From Streptomyces sp. SID8352 (GTDB lineage: Bacteria > Actinomycetota > Actinomycetes > Streptomycetales > Streptomycetaceae): 64,000 nucleotides of DNA. The DNA is taken from positions 338,935 through 402,934 of the forward strand of contig NZ_WWGX01000043.1 in NCBI RefSeq assembly GCF_009862265.1, in the 5' to 3' direction. Positions 7,691 to 16,853 of the stretch are shown here, piece by piece. The translations under genes and the position numbers were made by a program. Numbering within the stretch: the stretch's first letter is position 1; each line of letters starts with the position of its first letter. The notes beneath the pieces were generated by a model. That model worked only from the letters and a program-made list of their open reading frames with translations. It made no database searches and was not told the origin of the DNA.

Positions 7691-8800
7691 ATGCATGGAA
7701 ACCTCGCCGCGCCCTGGATCACGACCGGCGCCAGGCCGAACACCCGCGCCCGCTCACCCTTCCCGGTCCGGCGTCGCGCGGCACGGGGTCCCGGAGCCGT
7801 GGCCGGTGGACCCGGCCCGGCCGCATCCCCACGCGACATCCCCGCGCCGCCCGACCACGGGGGCGGCGGTCCCGCCCTCACCGGCACCGAGGCGATCCGC
7901 CCGCGAGCAGGGGCGCGCGGACGCGCGGAACCGTACGACGGCGCCACCGCCGTCGGCACGGCGGAGGGCGCGGCCCTGATGCGGGTGGCGAAGGACCGCT
8001 TCACACGGCTCGCCCGGCTCGGCCTCCTGGTGCCCGTGGCCTTCTACGTCAACCGCTACCGGTCCGTCGTCTGGCTGTACTCGGCCACCGAGCTGCGCCG
8101 ATTCGCCACTGACGAGTCCCACGCCCGGGTACTGAAGGGCTGCATGTCCGAAGGCCCGCGCGACCAGTTGGCGCGGGGACTCGACCTGCGTCCCCGCAAC
8201 TGGCGGGGAAGGCATCTGGAGCGCCTGCTCCGCGAGGCCGGGCATCCGTGGGGGCGCGCGGCGGCCCTGGCCGCGTTCCTCGACCCCGCCGAGGTCACGG
8301 ACATCGTGAGTGACCCGTACGAACAGGCCCATCTCCGCCGCTTCCTCCCACCCCCACCGCACCAGGGCGCGCCCGGGTCCGCCTCGGCGCGCATGGCCCG
8401 GGAGATCATGACGGCGGCGGACCCGGACGAGGTCGAACGGCTCCGGAGGGACCTGCGCCGCGCGGTGGACGCCGCGCGCGGTCGGCCCCCGGTACCGCGG
8501 CCCGGCCGCCCGGCCCTGCGGAAAGGGAGCACACCCCGCCGGACACTGGACGGCCACCGCTACTCGGCCCTCGATGCCCGAGCCGGGCTGCCCCCGGCGG
8601 CGCCGCGACCGAGCCGTGGGGCCCTCCACCCGGTGCCGGACACCCCCGCCCTCAACCTTGCTCCGGCTCCCGGCCCGGCTCCGGCGGTCGGTCGCGACCG
8701 AGGGGTCCGGGCGGTCGCGGACGCTGGGACACCCGTTCCGCCGAGGCCGCACGCACGGCTCCGCGCCTTGCTGGGACGTCTGCGCCGTTCCCCCGCCTGA
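7691..8800 (+). CDS. DUF6397-family protein
   Basis: The 369-residue streptomycete protein has a conserved middle (about residues 95-245: RFTRLARLGLLVPVAFYVNR, the VVWLY strand, DLRPRNWRGRHLERLL, then the HLRRFLPPPP segment). A long Pro/Ala/Arg-rich tail ends in LGRLRR. The helix-turn-helix-like core resembles the excisionase/MerR-type start of this family, but no function is established. ATG 7691 was chosen over 7553 because GGGGAGAAG stands 4-12 bases upstream and 7553 overlaps the roadblock stop without a ribosome-binding site. The first 90 residues are unusually divergent and low-complexity, where relatives have an ordered N-terminal domain, so local decay is possible. Confidence 0.8.
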   Translation: MHGNLAAPWITTGARPNTRARSPFPVRRRAARGPGAVAGGPGPAASPRDIPAPPDHGGGGPALTGTEAIRPRAGARGRAEPYDGATAVGTAEGAALMRVAKDRFTRLARLGLLVPVAFYVNRYRSVVWLYSATELRRFATDESHARVLKGCMSEGPRDQLARGLDLRPRNWRGRHLERLLREAGHPWGRAAALAAFLDPAEVTDIVSDPYEQAHLRRFLPPPPHQGAPGSASARMAREIMTAADPDEVERLRRDLRRAVDAARGRPPVPRPGRPALRKGSTPRRTLDGHRYSALDARAGLPPAAPRPSRGALHPVPDTPALNLAPAPGPAPAVGRDRGVRAVADAGTPVPPRPHARLRALLGRLRRSPA

Positions 8801-9040
8801 TCCCGTCGTCGTCCACGGCGGCCTGGACGAGTCGGCGGAGGCCGGGAATCCCGGGGCCCTCGTCACCGCTCTGCGGCCCGTCCCCACGACGCCGGTGGTG
8901 TACGCCGAACTCCCGGGCGGACACCCCGTCTTCGGCCTCTTCCACTCCCTCCGCTTCCAGGCGCTGATCGACGGCACGGGGGGCTTCGCCGCGTGGATGA
9001 GGGCGCCGGAGACGGAGAGCCGGGAGGTGCGGCGGCGAGG
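8799..9040 (+). pseudogene. C-terminal remnant of an alpha/beta hydrolase
   Basis: One frame reads DPVVVHGGLDESAEAGNPGA, then LVTALRPVPTTPVVYAELPG and a GLFHSLRF segment, closing with FAAWMR. This is the last ~80 residues of an alpha/beta hydrolase: the acid-bearing strand with V-H-G-x-x-D and the final G-x-H-x-F histidine loop. The N-terminal three quarters, including the nucleophile elbow, are absent. The catalytic-histidine motif reads GHPVFGLFH, so the His may be preserved. The fragment begins inside the stop codon of the DUF6397 gene, has no start codon of its own, and runs on into unrelated sequence after about 9040. It is a decayed relic, not a functional ORF. Confidence 0.7.
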
Positions 9041-9139
9041 TCGGCAGCCGGGACACGGGGGCACATCGCCGTGGCGTCCAAGCCCGCGGAGCGTCGCACG
9101 ACGCGGCGCGGGTCCGTGGGCGACCCGTGGTCAGGAGGG

Positions 9140-10009
9140 TCAGCCCACCTTGCGGAACAGGCCCTCCTGCACGACGGACACGATCAGCTCCCCTTCGAGG
9201 TTGAAGATGCGGCCGCGGGCCAGGCCGCGACCGCCCACCGCGATCGGCGACTCCTGGTCGTACAGGAACCACTCGTCCGCGCGGAAGGGCCGGTGGAACC
9301 ACATGGCGTGGTCCAGCGACGCCATGTCGAAGCCGCGCGGGCCCCACAGGGGCTCCACGGGGATGCGTACGGCGTCGAGGAGGGTCATGTCGCTGGCGTA
9401 GGTCAGCGCGCAGGTGTGGACCAGTGGATCGTCCCCGAGCGGTCCGACCGCGCGCATCCACACCGCGCTGCGCGGTTCGGCGCCCGCGATCTCCTTGTGG
9501 CTCCAGCGCAGCCGGTCGACGTAGCGGATGTCGAAGGGCTGGCGCCGGGCCATCCGTTCCAGCTGCTCGGGCAGGGCGCCCAGGTGCTCCCGGATCTCGG
9601 TCGCGACCGTCGGCAGCGTGTCGGGGTGGGGGAAATCGCGGACGGGCGGGGCCTGGTGCTCGAAGCCGGCCTCCTCGGGCTTGTGGAAGGAGGCGGTGAG
9701 ATTGAAGATCGTGCGGCCCTGCTGCACGGCTGTGACCCGGCGGGTCGTGAACGACCGCCCGTCCCGCACCCGTTCGACCTGGTACACGATGGGCACGCCG
9801 GGCCGGCCGGGGCGCAGGAAGTACGCGTGCAGCGAGTGCACGGGACGGTCGCCCTCGGTGGTGCGTCCCGCGGCGACCAGTGCCTGGCCGGCCACCTGGC
9901 CCCCGAACACCCGCTGCAGGGACTCCTCGGGGCTGCGGCCCCGGAAGATGTCGACCTCGATCCGCTCCAGGTCGAGCAGTGCCACCAGGCTCTCTGCCGG
10001 ATTCGTCAT
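9140..10009 (-). CDS. tesB: acyl-CoA thioesterase II (TesB family)
   Basis: The 289-residue protein has the double-hotdog TesB layout. The first hotdog runs from residue 1 to about 115 and contains FGGQVAGQALVAAGRT, HSLHAYFLRPG and YQVERVRDGRSFTTRRV. The second contains WMRAVGPLGDDPLVHTCALTYASDMTLLDA, SLDHAMWFHRPFRADEW and GRGLARGRIF. The enzyme hydrolyses acyl-CoA to free fatty acid and CoA in the cytoplasm. ATG 10009 (MTNPAESLV) fits the usual family start. It lies 19 bases downstream of the helicase gene on the same strand, so the two are probably co-transcribed although not obviously related in function. Confidence 0.95.
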   Translation of the reverse strand: MTNPAESLVALLDLERIEVDIFRGRSPEESLQRVFGGQVAGQALVAAGRTTEGDRPVHSLHAYFLRPGRPGVPIVYQVERVRDGRSFTTRRVTAVQQGRTIFNLTASFHKPEEAGFEHQAPPVRDFPHPDTLPTVATEIREHLGALPEQLERMARRQPFDIRYVDRLRWSHKEIAGAEPRSAVWMRAVGPLGDDPLVHTCALTYASDMTLLDAVRIPVEPLWGPRGFDMASLDHAMWFHRPFRADEWFLYDQESPIAVGGRGLARGRIFNLEGELIVSVVQEGLFRKVG

Positions 10010-10028
10010 GGGTGGAGTGCTCCCGTGC

Positions 10029-12542
10029 TCAGAGCTGGCCGACATCGGTGACCTTGACGACCGCCCGGCCCTCCGCGTCGGAGGCCGTGAGGTCGACCTC
10101 GGCGCTGATGCCCCAGTCGTGGTCGTCGTCGGGGTCGTCGAAGATCTGCCGCACCCGCCACAGGCCGTTGCGCGGCTCCTCCTCGATCACCAGAAGCTTG
10201 GGGCCGCGGGCGTCGGGGCCGGTGCCGAGTTCGTCGTACTCGTCCCAGTACTTGTCCATGGCCTCGCCCCAGGCGTCCGCGTCCCACCCGGCGTCGGCGT
10301 CCATCTCGCCCAGCTCCTCGACCCGGTCGAGGGCGGCGAGTTCGACCCGGCGGAACAGGGCGTTGCGGACGAGGACGCGGAAGGCGCGCGCGTTGGTGGT
10401 GACCGGGCGCACCTGATCGGCCTTCTCCCGCGCCTCTTCGGCGGTCATCTCCTCCGGGTTGGCGAGCTGTTCCCACTCGTCCAGCAGGCTGGAGTCGACC
10501 TGGCGCACCGTCTCGCCGAGCCACTCGATCAGGTCCTGGAGGTCCTCGGACTTCAGGTCGTCGGGGATGGTGTGGTCGAGCGCCTTGTAGGCGCCGGCGA
10601 GGTAGCGCAGCACGATGCCCTCGGTGCGGGCCAGCTCGTAGTGCGAGACCAGCTCCGTGAAGGTCATCGCGCGCTCGTACATGTCGCGGATGACCGACTT
10701 CGGCGACAGCGGGTGGTCGCCGACCCAGGGGTGGCTGCGGCGGTAGGTGTCGTAGGCGTGGAAGAGGAGTTCCTCCAGCGGCTTGGGGTAGGTCACGTCC
10801 TGGAGGCGCTCCATGCGCTCCTCGTACTCGACCCCGTCGGCCTTCATCGCGGCCACGGCCTCGCCGCGCGCCTTGTTCTGCTGGGCGGCGAGGATCTGCC
10901 GGGGGTCGTCCAGGGTGGACTCCACGACGGACACCATGTCGAGCGCGTACGACGGCGACTCCGGGTCGAGCAGTTCGAACGCGGCGAGGGCGAAGGTGGA
11001 GAGCGGCTGGTTCAGAGCGAAGTCCTGCTGGAGATCCACGGTCAGCCGGACGACGCGGCCCTCGGCGTCCGGCCGGTCCAGCTTCTCGACGATGCCGCCG
11101 TCCAGCAGCGAGCGGTGGATCGCGATGGCCCGGCGGATGTGCCGCAGCTGCTGCCTGCGCGGCTCGTGGTTGTCCTCCAGCAGATGGCGCATGGCGGCGA
11201 AGGCGTCGCCCGGCCGGGCGATCACGGACAGCAGCATGGTGTGCGTCACCCGGAAGCGGGACGTCAGCGGCTCCGGCTCGGAACCGATGAGCTTGTCGAA
11301 GGTGCTCTCCGACCAGGCGACGAAGCCCTCGGGCGCCTTCTTGCGGACGACCTTGCGGCGCTTCTTCGGATCGTCACCGGCCTTGGCGAGCGCCTTCTCG
11401 TTCTCGATGACGTGCTCGGGCGCCTGGGCGACCACGAAGCCCTCGGTGTCGAAGCCGGCGCGCCCGGCGCGGCCCGCGATCTGGTGGAACTCCCGGGCGC
11501 GCAAGGTGCGCACCCGGCTTCCGTCGTACTTGGTCAGGGCGGTGAACAGCACGGTGCGGATGGGCACGTTGACGCCCACGCCGAGGGTGTCGGTGCCGCA
11601 GATGACCTTCAGCAGCCCGGCCTGGGCGAGCTTCTCCACCAGGCGCCGGTACTTGGGCAGCATGCCGGCGTGGTGCACCCCGATGCCGTGCCGGACGTAG
11701 CGGGAGAGGTTGCGGCCGAACTTCGTGGTGAAGCGGAAGTTGCCGATCAGATCGGCGATCCGGTCCTTCTCCTCGCGGGTGCACATGTTGATGCTCATCA
11801 GCGCCTGCGCCCGCTCCACGGCCTGCGCCTGCGTGAAGTGCACGATGTAGACGGGGGCCTGCCGGGCCTCCAGCAGATCGGTGAGCGTCTCGGTGAGCGG
11901 CGTGTAGCGGTACTCGTAGGAGAGGGGCACCGGGCGGGTGGCCGAGCGGACCACGGCGGTGGGCCGGCCGGTGCGCCGAGTGAGGTCCTTCTCGAAGAAC
12001 GAGACGTCCCCCAGCGTCGCCGACATCAGCACGAACTGGGCCTGCGGAAGCTCCAGCAGCGGGATCTGCCAGGCCCAGCCCCGGTCGGGCTCGGCGTAGA
12101 AGTGGAACTCGTCCATGACGACCTGGCCGACATCGGCCCGTTTGCCGTCCCGCAGGGCGATCGACGCCAGCACCTCGGCGGTGCAGCAGATGACGGGGGC
12201 GTCCGCGTTCACGGAGGCGTCGCCGGTCAGCATGCCCACGTTCTCGGTGCCGAACAGCTTGCACAGCTCGAAGAACTTCTCCGACACCAGGGCCTTGATC
12301 GGCGCCGTGTAGAAGGTGACCTCGTCCCGGGCGAGGGCGGCGAAGTGGGCAGCTGCCGCGATCATGCTCTTGCCGGAGCCGGTGGGCGTCGACACGATCA
12401 CGTTCGCGCCGGAGACCACCTCGATCAGCGCCTCCTCCTGGTGCGGGTAGAGGGCGAGACCGCGTTCCCCGGCCCACGACTCGAAGGCTTCGTACAGGGC
12501 GTCGGGGTCGGCGGTCGGCGGCAGCTGATCGATGAGGGTCAC
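10029..12542 (-). CDS. SKI2/Mtr4-like DEAD/DEAH-box RNA helicase
   Basis: The 837-residue protein is a superfamily II helicase. It has a Q-like N-terminus (ALYPHQEEALI), Walker A TPTGSGKS (about 52-59), motif Ia APIKALVSEKF, DEFH box (144-147), motif III MSATLGD, motif V TDTLGVGVNVP and motif VI QIAGRAGRAGFD, then a long helical C-terminal region. It would unwind structured RNA in decay or processing; actinobacterial members are poorly studied. GTG 12542 (VTLIDQLPPT) was chosen because upstream frame sequence is non-coding in character. The gene diverges from the metal-dependent hydrolase with about 145 bases between starts. Confidence 0.93.
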   Translation of the reverse strand: MTLIDQLPPTADPDALYEAFESWAGERGLALYPHQEEALIEVVSGANVIVSTPTGSGKSMIAAAAHFAALARDEVTFYTAPIKALVSEKFFELCKLFGTENVGMLTGDASVNADAPVICCTAEVLASIALRDGKRADVGQVVMDEFHFYAEPDRGWAWQIPLLELPQAQFVLMSATLGDVSFFEKDLTRRTGRPTAVVRSATRPVPLSYEYRYTPLTETLTDLLEARQAPVYIVHFTQAQAVERAQALMSINMCTREEKDRIADLIGNFRFTTKFGRNLSRYVRHGIGVHHAGMLPKYRRLVEKLAQAGLLKVICGTDTLGVGVNVPIRTVLFTALTKYDGSRVRTLRAREFHQIAGRAGRAGFDTEGFVVAQAPEHVIENEKALAKAGDDPKKRRKVVRKKAPEGFVAWSESTFDKLIGSEPEPLTSRFRVTHTMLLSVIARPGDAFAAMRHLLEDNHEPRRQQLRHIRRAIAIHRSLLDGGIVEKLDRPDAEGRVVRLTVDLQQDFALNQPLSTFALAAFELLDPESPSYALDMVSVVESTLDDPRQILAAQQNKARGEAVAAMKADGVEYEERMERLQDVTYPKPLEELLFHAYDTYRRSHPWVGDHPLSPKSVIRDMYERAMTFTELVSHYELARTEGIVLRYLAGAYKALDHTIPDDLKSEDLQDLIEWLGETVRQVDSSLLDEWEQLANPEEMTAEEAREKADQVRPVTTNARAFRVLVRNALFRRVELAALDRVEELGEMDADAGWDADAWGEAMDKYWDEYDELGTGPDARGPKLLVIEEEPRNGLWRVRQIFDDPDDDHDWGISAEVDLTASDAEGRAVVKVTDVGQL

Positions 12543-12687
12543 GGACCCATCTTGCCCGCCCGGGGCCGCGATGCGGGAATCGGTTGCCGCCACGAAGATC
12601 GCGAACGCTAGGCTGGGGCGCCGGGGGCGCGTCATCGGGACCGGCCAACTGAACAGCGACAGACGACGAATGGGGCGGGCAGCGGCG

Positions 12688-13482
12688 ATGATGGGACCAG
12701 CACACTCTCTGTCGGGCGCCGCGGCCTGGCTCGGCGTCGGGGCGGCCACAGCCGCCGCGGGGCGTCCCATGCCCTGGCCGGTGCTGCTCGTCGGGGCCCT
12801 GATCTGCGCCGGAGCCGCTCTCGCCCCGGACCTCGACCACAAGGCGGCGACCATCTCGCGGGCCTTCGGGCCGGTCTCGCGGACCCTGTGCGAGATCGTC
12901 GACAAGCTGTCGTACTCCGTGTACAGGGCGACGAGGAAGCAGGGCGACCCGCGTCGTTCCGGCGGCCACCGCACCCTGACGCACACCTGGCTCTGGGCGG
13001 TCCTGATAGGCGGGGGCGCCTCGGCCCTGGCCGTCATGGGGGGCCGCTGGGCGGTGCTCGCGATCCTCTTCGTGCACATGGTGCTCGCCATCGAGGGTCT
13101 GCTGTGGCGGGCGACGCGCGGGTCGGGCAGTGACGTGCTGGTCTGGCTGCTGGCCGCGACCAGCGCGTGGATACTCGCCGGGATACTGGACAGGTCGGAC
13201 GGCGGCGCGGGCTGGCTGTTCACCGACCCCGGCCAGGAGTACCTGTGGCTGGGCCTGCCCATCGTGCTGGGTGCGCTGGTGCACGACATCGGGGACGCCC
13301 TGACCATCTCGGGCTGCCCGATCCTGTGGCCGATACCCGTGGGCCGCAAGCGCTGGTACCCCATCGGCCCCCCCAAGGGCATGCGGTTCCGGGCGGGGAG
13401 CTGGGTGGAGCTGAAGGTGCTGATGCCCGCGTTCATGCTGCTCGGCGGCGTGGGATGCGCGGCGGCGCTCAACCTCATCTGA
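12688..13482 (+). CDS. membrane-bound metal-dependent hydrolase (YdjM/DUF457-like)
   Basis: The 264-residue protein begins MMGPAHSLSG, has a metal-ligand-like DLDHKAATISR around residues 50-60, and a second conserved HRTLTHTWLWA segment. These are the hallmarks of the LexA-regulated YdjM/DUF457 group of predicted membrane hydrolases. Four or five hydrophobic helices cover residues 8-35, 112-150, 155-172 and 242-262. A conserved LGALVHDIGD motif supplies more His/Asp ligands. The start was set at 12688 because MMGPAHSLSG is the usual beginning; ATG 12670 is also in frame. The reaction is unknown. Divergent from the helicase gene. Confidence 0.85.
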   Translation: MMGPAHSLSGAAAWLGVGAATAAAGRPMPWPVLLVGALICAGAALAPDLDHKAATISRAFGPVSRTLCEIVDKLSYSVYRATRKQGDPRRSGGHRTLTHTWLWAVLIGGGASALAVMGGRWAVLAILFVHMVLAIEGLLWRATRGSGSDVLVWLLAATSAWILAGILDRSDGGAGWLFTDPGQEYLWLGLPIVLGALVHDIGDALTISGCPILWPIPVGRKRWYPIGPPKGMRFRAGSWVELKVLMPAFMLLGGVGCAAALNLI

Positions 13483-13592
13483 GGCGGCCGACTCATCCGA
13501 GGCCTCCGGGAGACGCCACCGTCGCCCGAACGCCCGAACGCCCCAACACCACCGTCCCCCGGACGCGGCCGACCGGGAGCGCGGTGGGCGGG

Positions 13593-13862
13593 TCAGCCCG
13601 TGCCGCCGGAGCCCTGTCCCTCCCCGCCGTAGCGCCGCTCGAAGCGGGCGACCCGTCCCTCCGAGTCCACCGTGCGGGCCTTGCCCGTGTAGAAGGGGTG
13701 GCTCTCCGAGGAGATCTCCACGTCCACCACAGGGTAGGTCTCGCCGTCGTCCCAGACGATGGTCCGGTCGCTGGTCGCGGTCGACCGGGTGAGGAAGGCG
13801 TAGCCGGCGGAGCGGTCGCGGAAGACGACGGGCCGGTACTCGGGGTGCTTGTCCTGCTGCAT
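13593..13862 (-). CDS. rpmE2: 50S ribosomal protein L31 type B (zinc-independent)
   Basis: The 89-residue protein has the L31 core (KHPEYRPVVFRD, SSESHPFYTGKARTVDSEGR, VARFERRYG) and contains no cysteine at all. It is therefore the C-minus, zinc-free paralogue that replaces the CxxC form when zinc is scarce. In streptomycetes such copies are usually repressed by Zur; no obvious Zur box is visible in the short upstream gap. AAGGAG precedes ATG 13862 with a 6-base spacer. DUF5709 lies upstream on the same strand with a gap of about 110 bases. Confidence 0.95.
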   Translation of the reverse strand: MQQDKHPEYRPVVFRDRSAGYAFLTRSTATSDRTIVWDDGETYPVVDVEISSESHPFYTGKARTVDSEGRVARFERRYGGEGQGSGGTG

Positions 13863-13972
13863 GCCGGCTCCTTGTGCGAGAGGGGCGAAGTGCGCGGGGT
13901 GCGCGGTCCGGGCGCCGGGTGTCCGGCGCGCCGCCGGTCCGTGGCGCGGGGGACACTCCGTGGCGGGTGGGC

Positions 13973-14443
13973 TCATCGGGGCAGGGAGTCCTCGTCGACG
14001 ATGTGCACGGCGGCCTCCTCGGCGGACGCGGCCGCACCGTCGATGCCTACGTCCGTGGCGACCAGCGCGGGCTCCTCGTCCTCGTGGGTGCCCTCGTCGG
14101 GGGCCACGAGACGGCCTGAGCGCTCCGCGCCGACCTCGTCGTCCAGCAGTTCGCCGTCGGTGCCGTCGGAGTCGCCCAGTCCGTCGCCGTCGGGGAGGGG
14201 CTGGTCGGGCCGTTCCTCGGCGAGCCGCTGGTCCAGGCTCTCGCCCCGGTGCCGCTCGCTCGCCGTCACACCGGTGTGCTCCACCGCCCAGGGGCGTTCG
14301 GGCGGGGACCAGCCGCGGTCGAGGGGGTCGTTGACACCGTCGTGCTCCAGCGTGTCCTCGGCGTCGAGCAGCCCGGTGTCCTCCCGCTGCTCGGATCCGT
14401 CGGGCTGGTAGACGTCATCTCCCCATCCGTCGGCGCTGTTCAC
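13973..14443 (-). CDS. DUF5709-family acidic protein
   Basis: The 156-residue, very acidic, low-hydrophobicity protein matches DUF5709. Landmarks are an N-terminal DDVYQPDGSEQREDTGLLDA, then LDRGWSPPERPWAVEHTGVT, ESLDQRLAEERPD and the C-terminal SAEEAAVHIVDED. It is probably a largely disordered cytoplasmic protein of unknown role, widespread in actinobacteria. GTG 14443 was chosen because GGAGG (in CTGGAGGTACCC) precedes it; upstream frame sequence is Pro/Arg-rich noise. Single gene or head of a short operon with the L31 gene. Confidence 0.9.
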   Translation of the reverse strand: MNSADGWGDDVYQPDGSEQREDTGLLDAEDTLEHDGVNDPLDRGWSPPERPWAVEHTGVTASERHRGESLDQRLAEERPDQPLPDGDGLGDSDGTDGELLDDEVGAERSGRLVAPDEGTHEDEEPALVATDVGIDGAAASAEEAAVHIVDEDSLPR

Positions 14444-15071
14444 GGGTACCTCCAGGGGGTGGGTGCGGACCCCTTCCCGCCGTGTCCGGCGGTGGGCCGC
14501 CACTGCACGCGGCGCGGGCCTCGCCCCCGGGCGAACCGCGCGGTTCCCGGGTGCTTCCCGAACCGGTGCCTCCCTCCAGCCTTCCACCCTCGCTCGGGAC
14601 CCCGCAACGGCAGGGCCCGGGCCGGGCACCCGCCGGTCCGCGCCCGGGGCCCCGCGTACCGCTCATGGGCCGGTGACGTCGGTGTTCCACCCCGTCCCGC
14701 GAGGAGGCACCGGCCGTCCGCCATCCGGCAGGGCGGGGCGGACCACCGGGCCGGGCGTCGTCACACGGTGGCGGCCGGGTACGCGGGCGCACCCGGCGAC
14801 CCCCCACCCGGCCGACGGCAACCTCCACCGCCGGGCCCGCGCGCGTCCCGGCGGTGGCCCCACCACCGGCCCGTCCGCGCATCCGGCGGACGGCACGCGG
14901 TGAACGGCCGTGACCGGAGCCCGCAGGCCGTGACCGGAGCCCGTCCGGCCGTGAGCAGAGCCTGTCCGCCCCGGAGAGCGGGCCCACCTCCGGGACACGG
15001 CAGGCCCCACCTGGGGCACACCCACCTCGCCCGGCCCCGGTCCTGGCACCGCCGCCCCCGCCGGGGGCCCG
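14444..15071. other. gene-free region with imperfect 20-bp tandem repeats
   Basis: I see no gene in these 628 bases. At 14906-14964 the 18-mer GGCCGTGACCGGAGCCCG occurs twice exactly (14906-14923 and 14926-14943), and a third diverged copy lies at 14947-14964. The remainder is high-GC sequence with no coding signature. It separates the DUF5709 gene from the downstream end of the ABC exporter operon. Confidence 0.5.
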
Positions 15072-16853
15072 TCACCCGTGCCAGGACCGCCACAGCGCCG
15101 CGTACGCGCCGTCCGCCGCGACCAGCTCGTCATGGCCGCCCAGCTCGCTGATCCGCCCGTCCTCGACCACGGCGATGAGATCCGCGTCATGGGCGGTGTG
15201 CAGCCGGTGGGCGATGGCGATCACCGTGCGGCCGTCCAGGACGCGTGCCAGGGAGCGTTCCAGACGGCGCGCGGCCCGGGGGTCGAGCAGGGAGGTCGCC
15301 TCGTCGAGCACGAGGGTGTGCGGATCGGCCAGCACCAGCCGGGCCAGCGCGATCTGCTGGGCCTGTGCCGGGGTGAGGGCGAAGCCTCCCGAGCCGACCT
15401 CGGTGTCCAGCCCGCCGTCGAGGGCCCGGGCCCAGTCGTCCGCCCCGACCGCGTCCAGCGCGGTCCACAGCTCGGTGTCGTCGGCGCCGGTCCGGGCGAG
15501 CCGGAGGTTGTCGCGCAGGGAGCCGACGAAGACGTGGTGTTCCTGGTTGACCAGGGCCACGTGCGAGCGCACCCGCTCGGCGGCCATCCGGGACAGCTCG
15601 GCCCCACCCAGCGTGATCCGGCCGCCCCGGGGACCGTAGATCCCGGCGAGCAGCCGGCCCAATGTGGATTTGCCGGCGCCGGAGGGGCCCACCAGGGCCA
15701 TCCGTGTGCCGGGGGCGACCTCCAGCGACACCCCGCGCAGGACGTCCACCCCCTCCAGGTAGCCGAAGCGCACCCGCTCGGCGCGGACCCGCCGTCCTTC
15801 CGGGGCCAGCGAGGGGTCACCGGCCTCCGGCTCGATGTCGCGGACCCCGACCAGCCTGGCCAGTGACACCTGCGCCACCTGCAGCTCGTCGTACCAGCGC
15901 AGGATCAGGCCGACCGGGTCGACGAGCATCTGCGCGATCAGGGCCGCCGTCGTGAGCTGGCCGATGCCGATCCAGCCCTGGAGGACGAACACCCCACCGA
16001 CCAGCAGGACGGAGGCCAGCACGGTCACATGGGTGACATTGACGACCGGGAAGAGGACGGAGCGCAGCCAGAGCGTGTAGCGCTCCCACGCGGTCCATTC
16101 CCGCACGCGCCGGTCGGACAGCTCCACGCGGCGGGCGTCGAGGCGGTGGACCTCGACGGTGCGGCCCGCGTCCACGGTCTCCGCGAGCGCGGCGGCCACG
16201 GCGGCGTACCCGGCGGCCTCCGAGCGGTAGGCCGACGGCGCCCGGCGGAAGTACCAGCGGCAGCCGATCACCAGCAGCGGCACCGCCAGCAGCACGACGG
16301 GCGCCAGCGTCGGCGCGGTGACCACGAGGCCGCCGAGCAGCAGCACGACCCACACCACACCGATGGCCAGCTGGGGCACGGCCTCGCGCATGGCGTTGGC
16401 GAGCCGGTCGATGTCCGTGGTGATCCGGGAGAGCAGGTCACCGGTGCCGGCCCGTTCCAGCACCCCCGGCGGCAGACCGACGGAGCGGACGAGGAAGTCC
16501 TCGCGCAGGTCCGCCAGCATGCGTTCGCCGAGCACCGCACCGCGCAGCCGCACCTGCTGCACAAAGGCGGCCTGGACGACGAGCGCGGCGACGAACAGCG
16601 CGACGGTCGGTGCGAGACGCAGTTCCCGCGTGCCGTCCGAGACCCGCTCCACCAGCCCGCCCAGCAGATAGGGCCCGGCCATGGAGGCCACGACGGCGAC
16701 GGTGTTCACGACGACGAGGAGCACGAACGCGCTCCGGTGCCGGCGCAGCAGCTCGGCCACATAGCCACGCACCGTGGCCGGTGCGCCGACGGGCAGGGTG
16801 GTCGCCGAGGTCGGGGCCGCCGGGTCGTACGACGGGGGCGCGACGCCGATCAT
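15072..16853 (-). CDS. ABC exporter half-transporter with intact Walker A but degenerate signature
   Basis: The 593-residue protein fuses a six-helix exporter membrane domain (about 38-320) to an ATPase domain. The nucleotide-binding domain has Walker A GPSGAGKST (389-397), Q-loop Q437, Walker B TLVLDE (513-518) with the catalytic Glu, and H-loop His549. The signature LSGGQ is replaced by LTPAQ (493-497). It overlaps the upstream half-transporter gene by 4 bases (ATGA), so the two are coupled. Its intact Walker A/B/H site complements the partner's intact signature, giving one competent ATP site in a heterodimer. The transported substrate is unknown. Confidence 0.93.
   Translation of the reverse strand: MIGVAPPSYDPAAPTSATTLPVGAPATVRGYVAELLRRHRSAFVLLVVVNTVAVVASMAGPYLLGGLVERVSDGTRELRLAPTVALFVAALVVQAAFVQQVRLRGAVLGERMLADLREDFLVRSVGLPPGVLERAGTGDLLSRITTDIDRLANAMREAVPQLAIGVVWVVLLLGGLVVTAPTLAPVVLLAVPLLVIGCRWYFRRAPSAYRSEAAGYAAVAAALAETVDAGRTVEVHRLDARRVELSDRRVREWTAWERYTLWLRSVLFPVVNVTHVTVLASVLLVGGVFVLQGWIGIGQLTTAALIAQMLVDPVGLILRWYDELQVAQVSLARLVGVRDIEPEAGDPSLAPEGRRVRAERVRFGYLEGVDVLRGVSLEVAPGTRMALVGPSGAGKSTLGRLLAGIYGPRGGRITLGGAELSRMAAERVRSHVALVNQEHHVFVGSLRDNLRLARTGADDTELWTALDAVGADDWARALDGGLDTEVGSGGFALTPAQAQQIALARLVLADPHTLVLDEATSLLDPRAARRLERSLARVLDGRTVIAIAHRLHTAHDADLIAVVEDGRISELGGHDELVAADGAYAALWRSWHG

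Noticed and set aside
9528..12611. Open frame of over 1,000 codons on the plus strand antisense to the helicase gene
   Set aside because: Its translation is Val/Gly/Leu/Arg-rich noise with no domain. It is the shadow of the helicase gene; high GC keeps stop codons rare.
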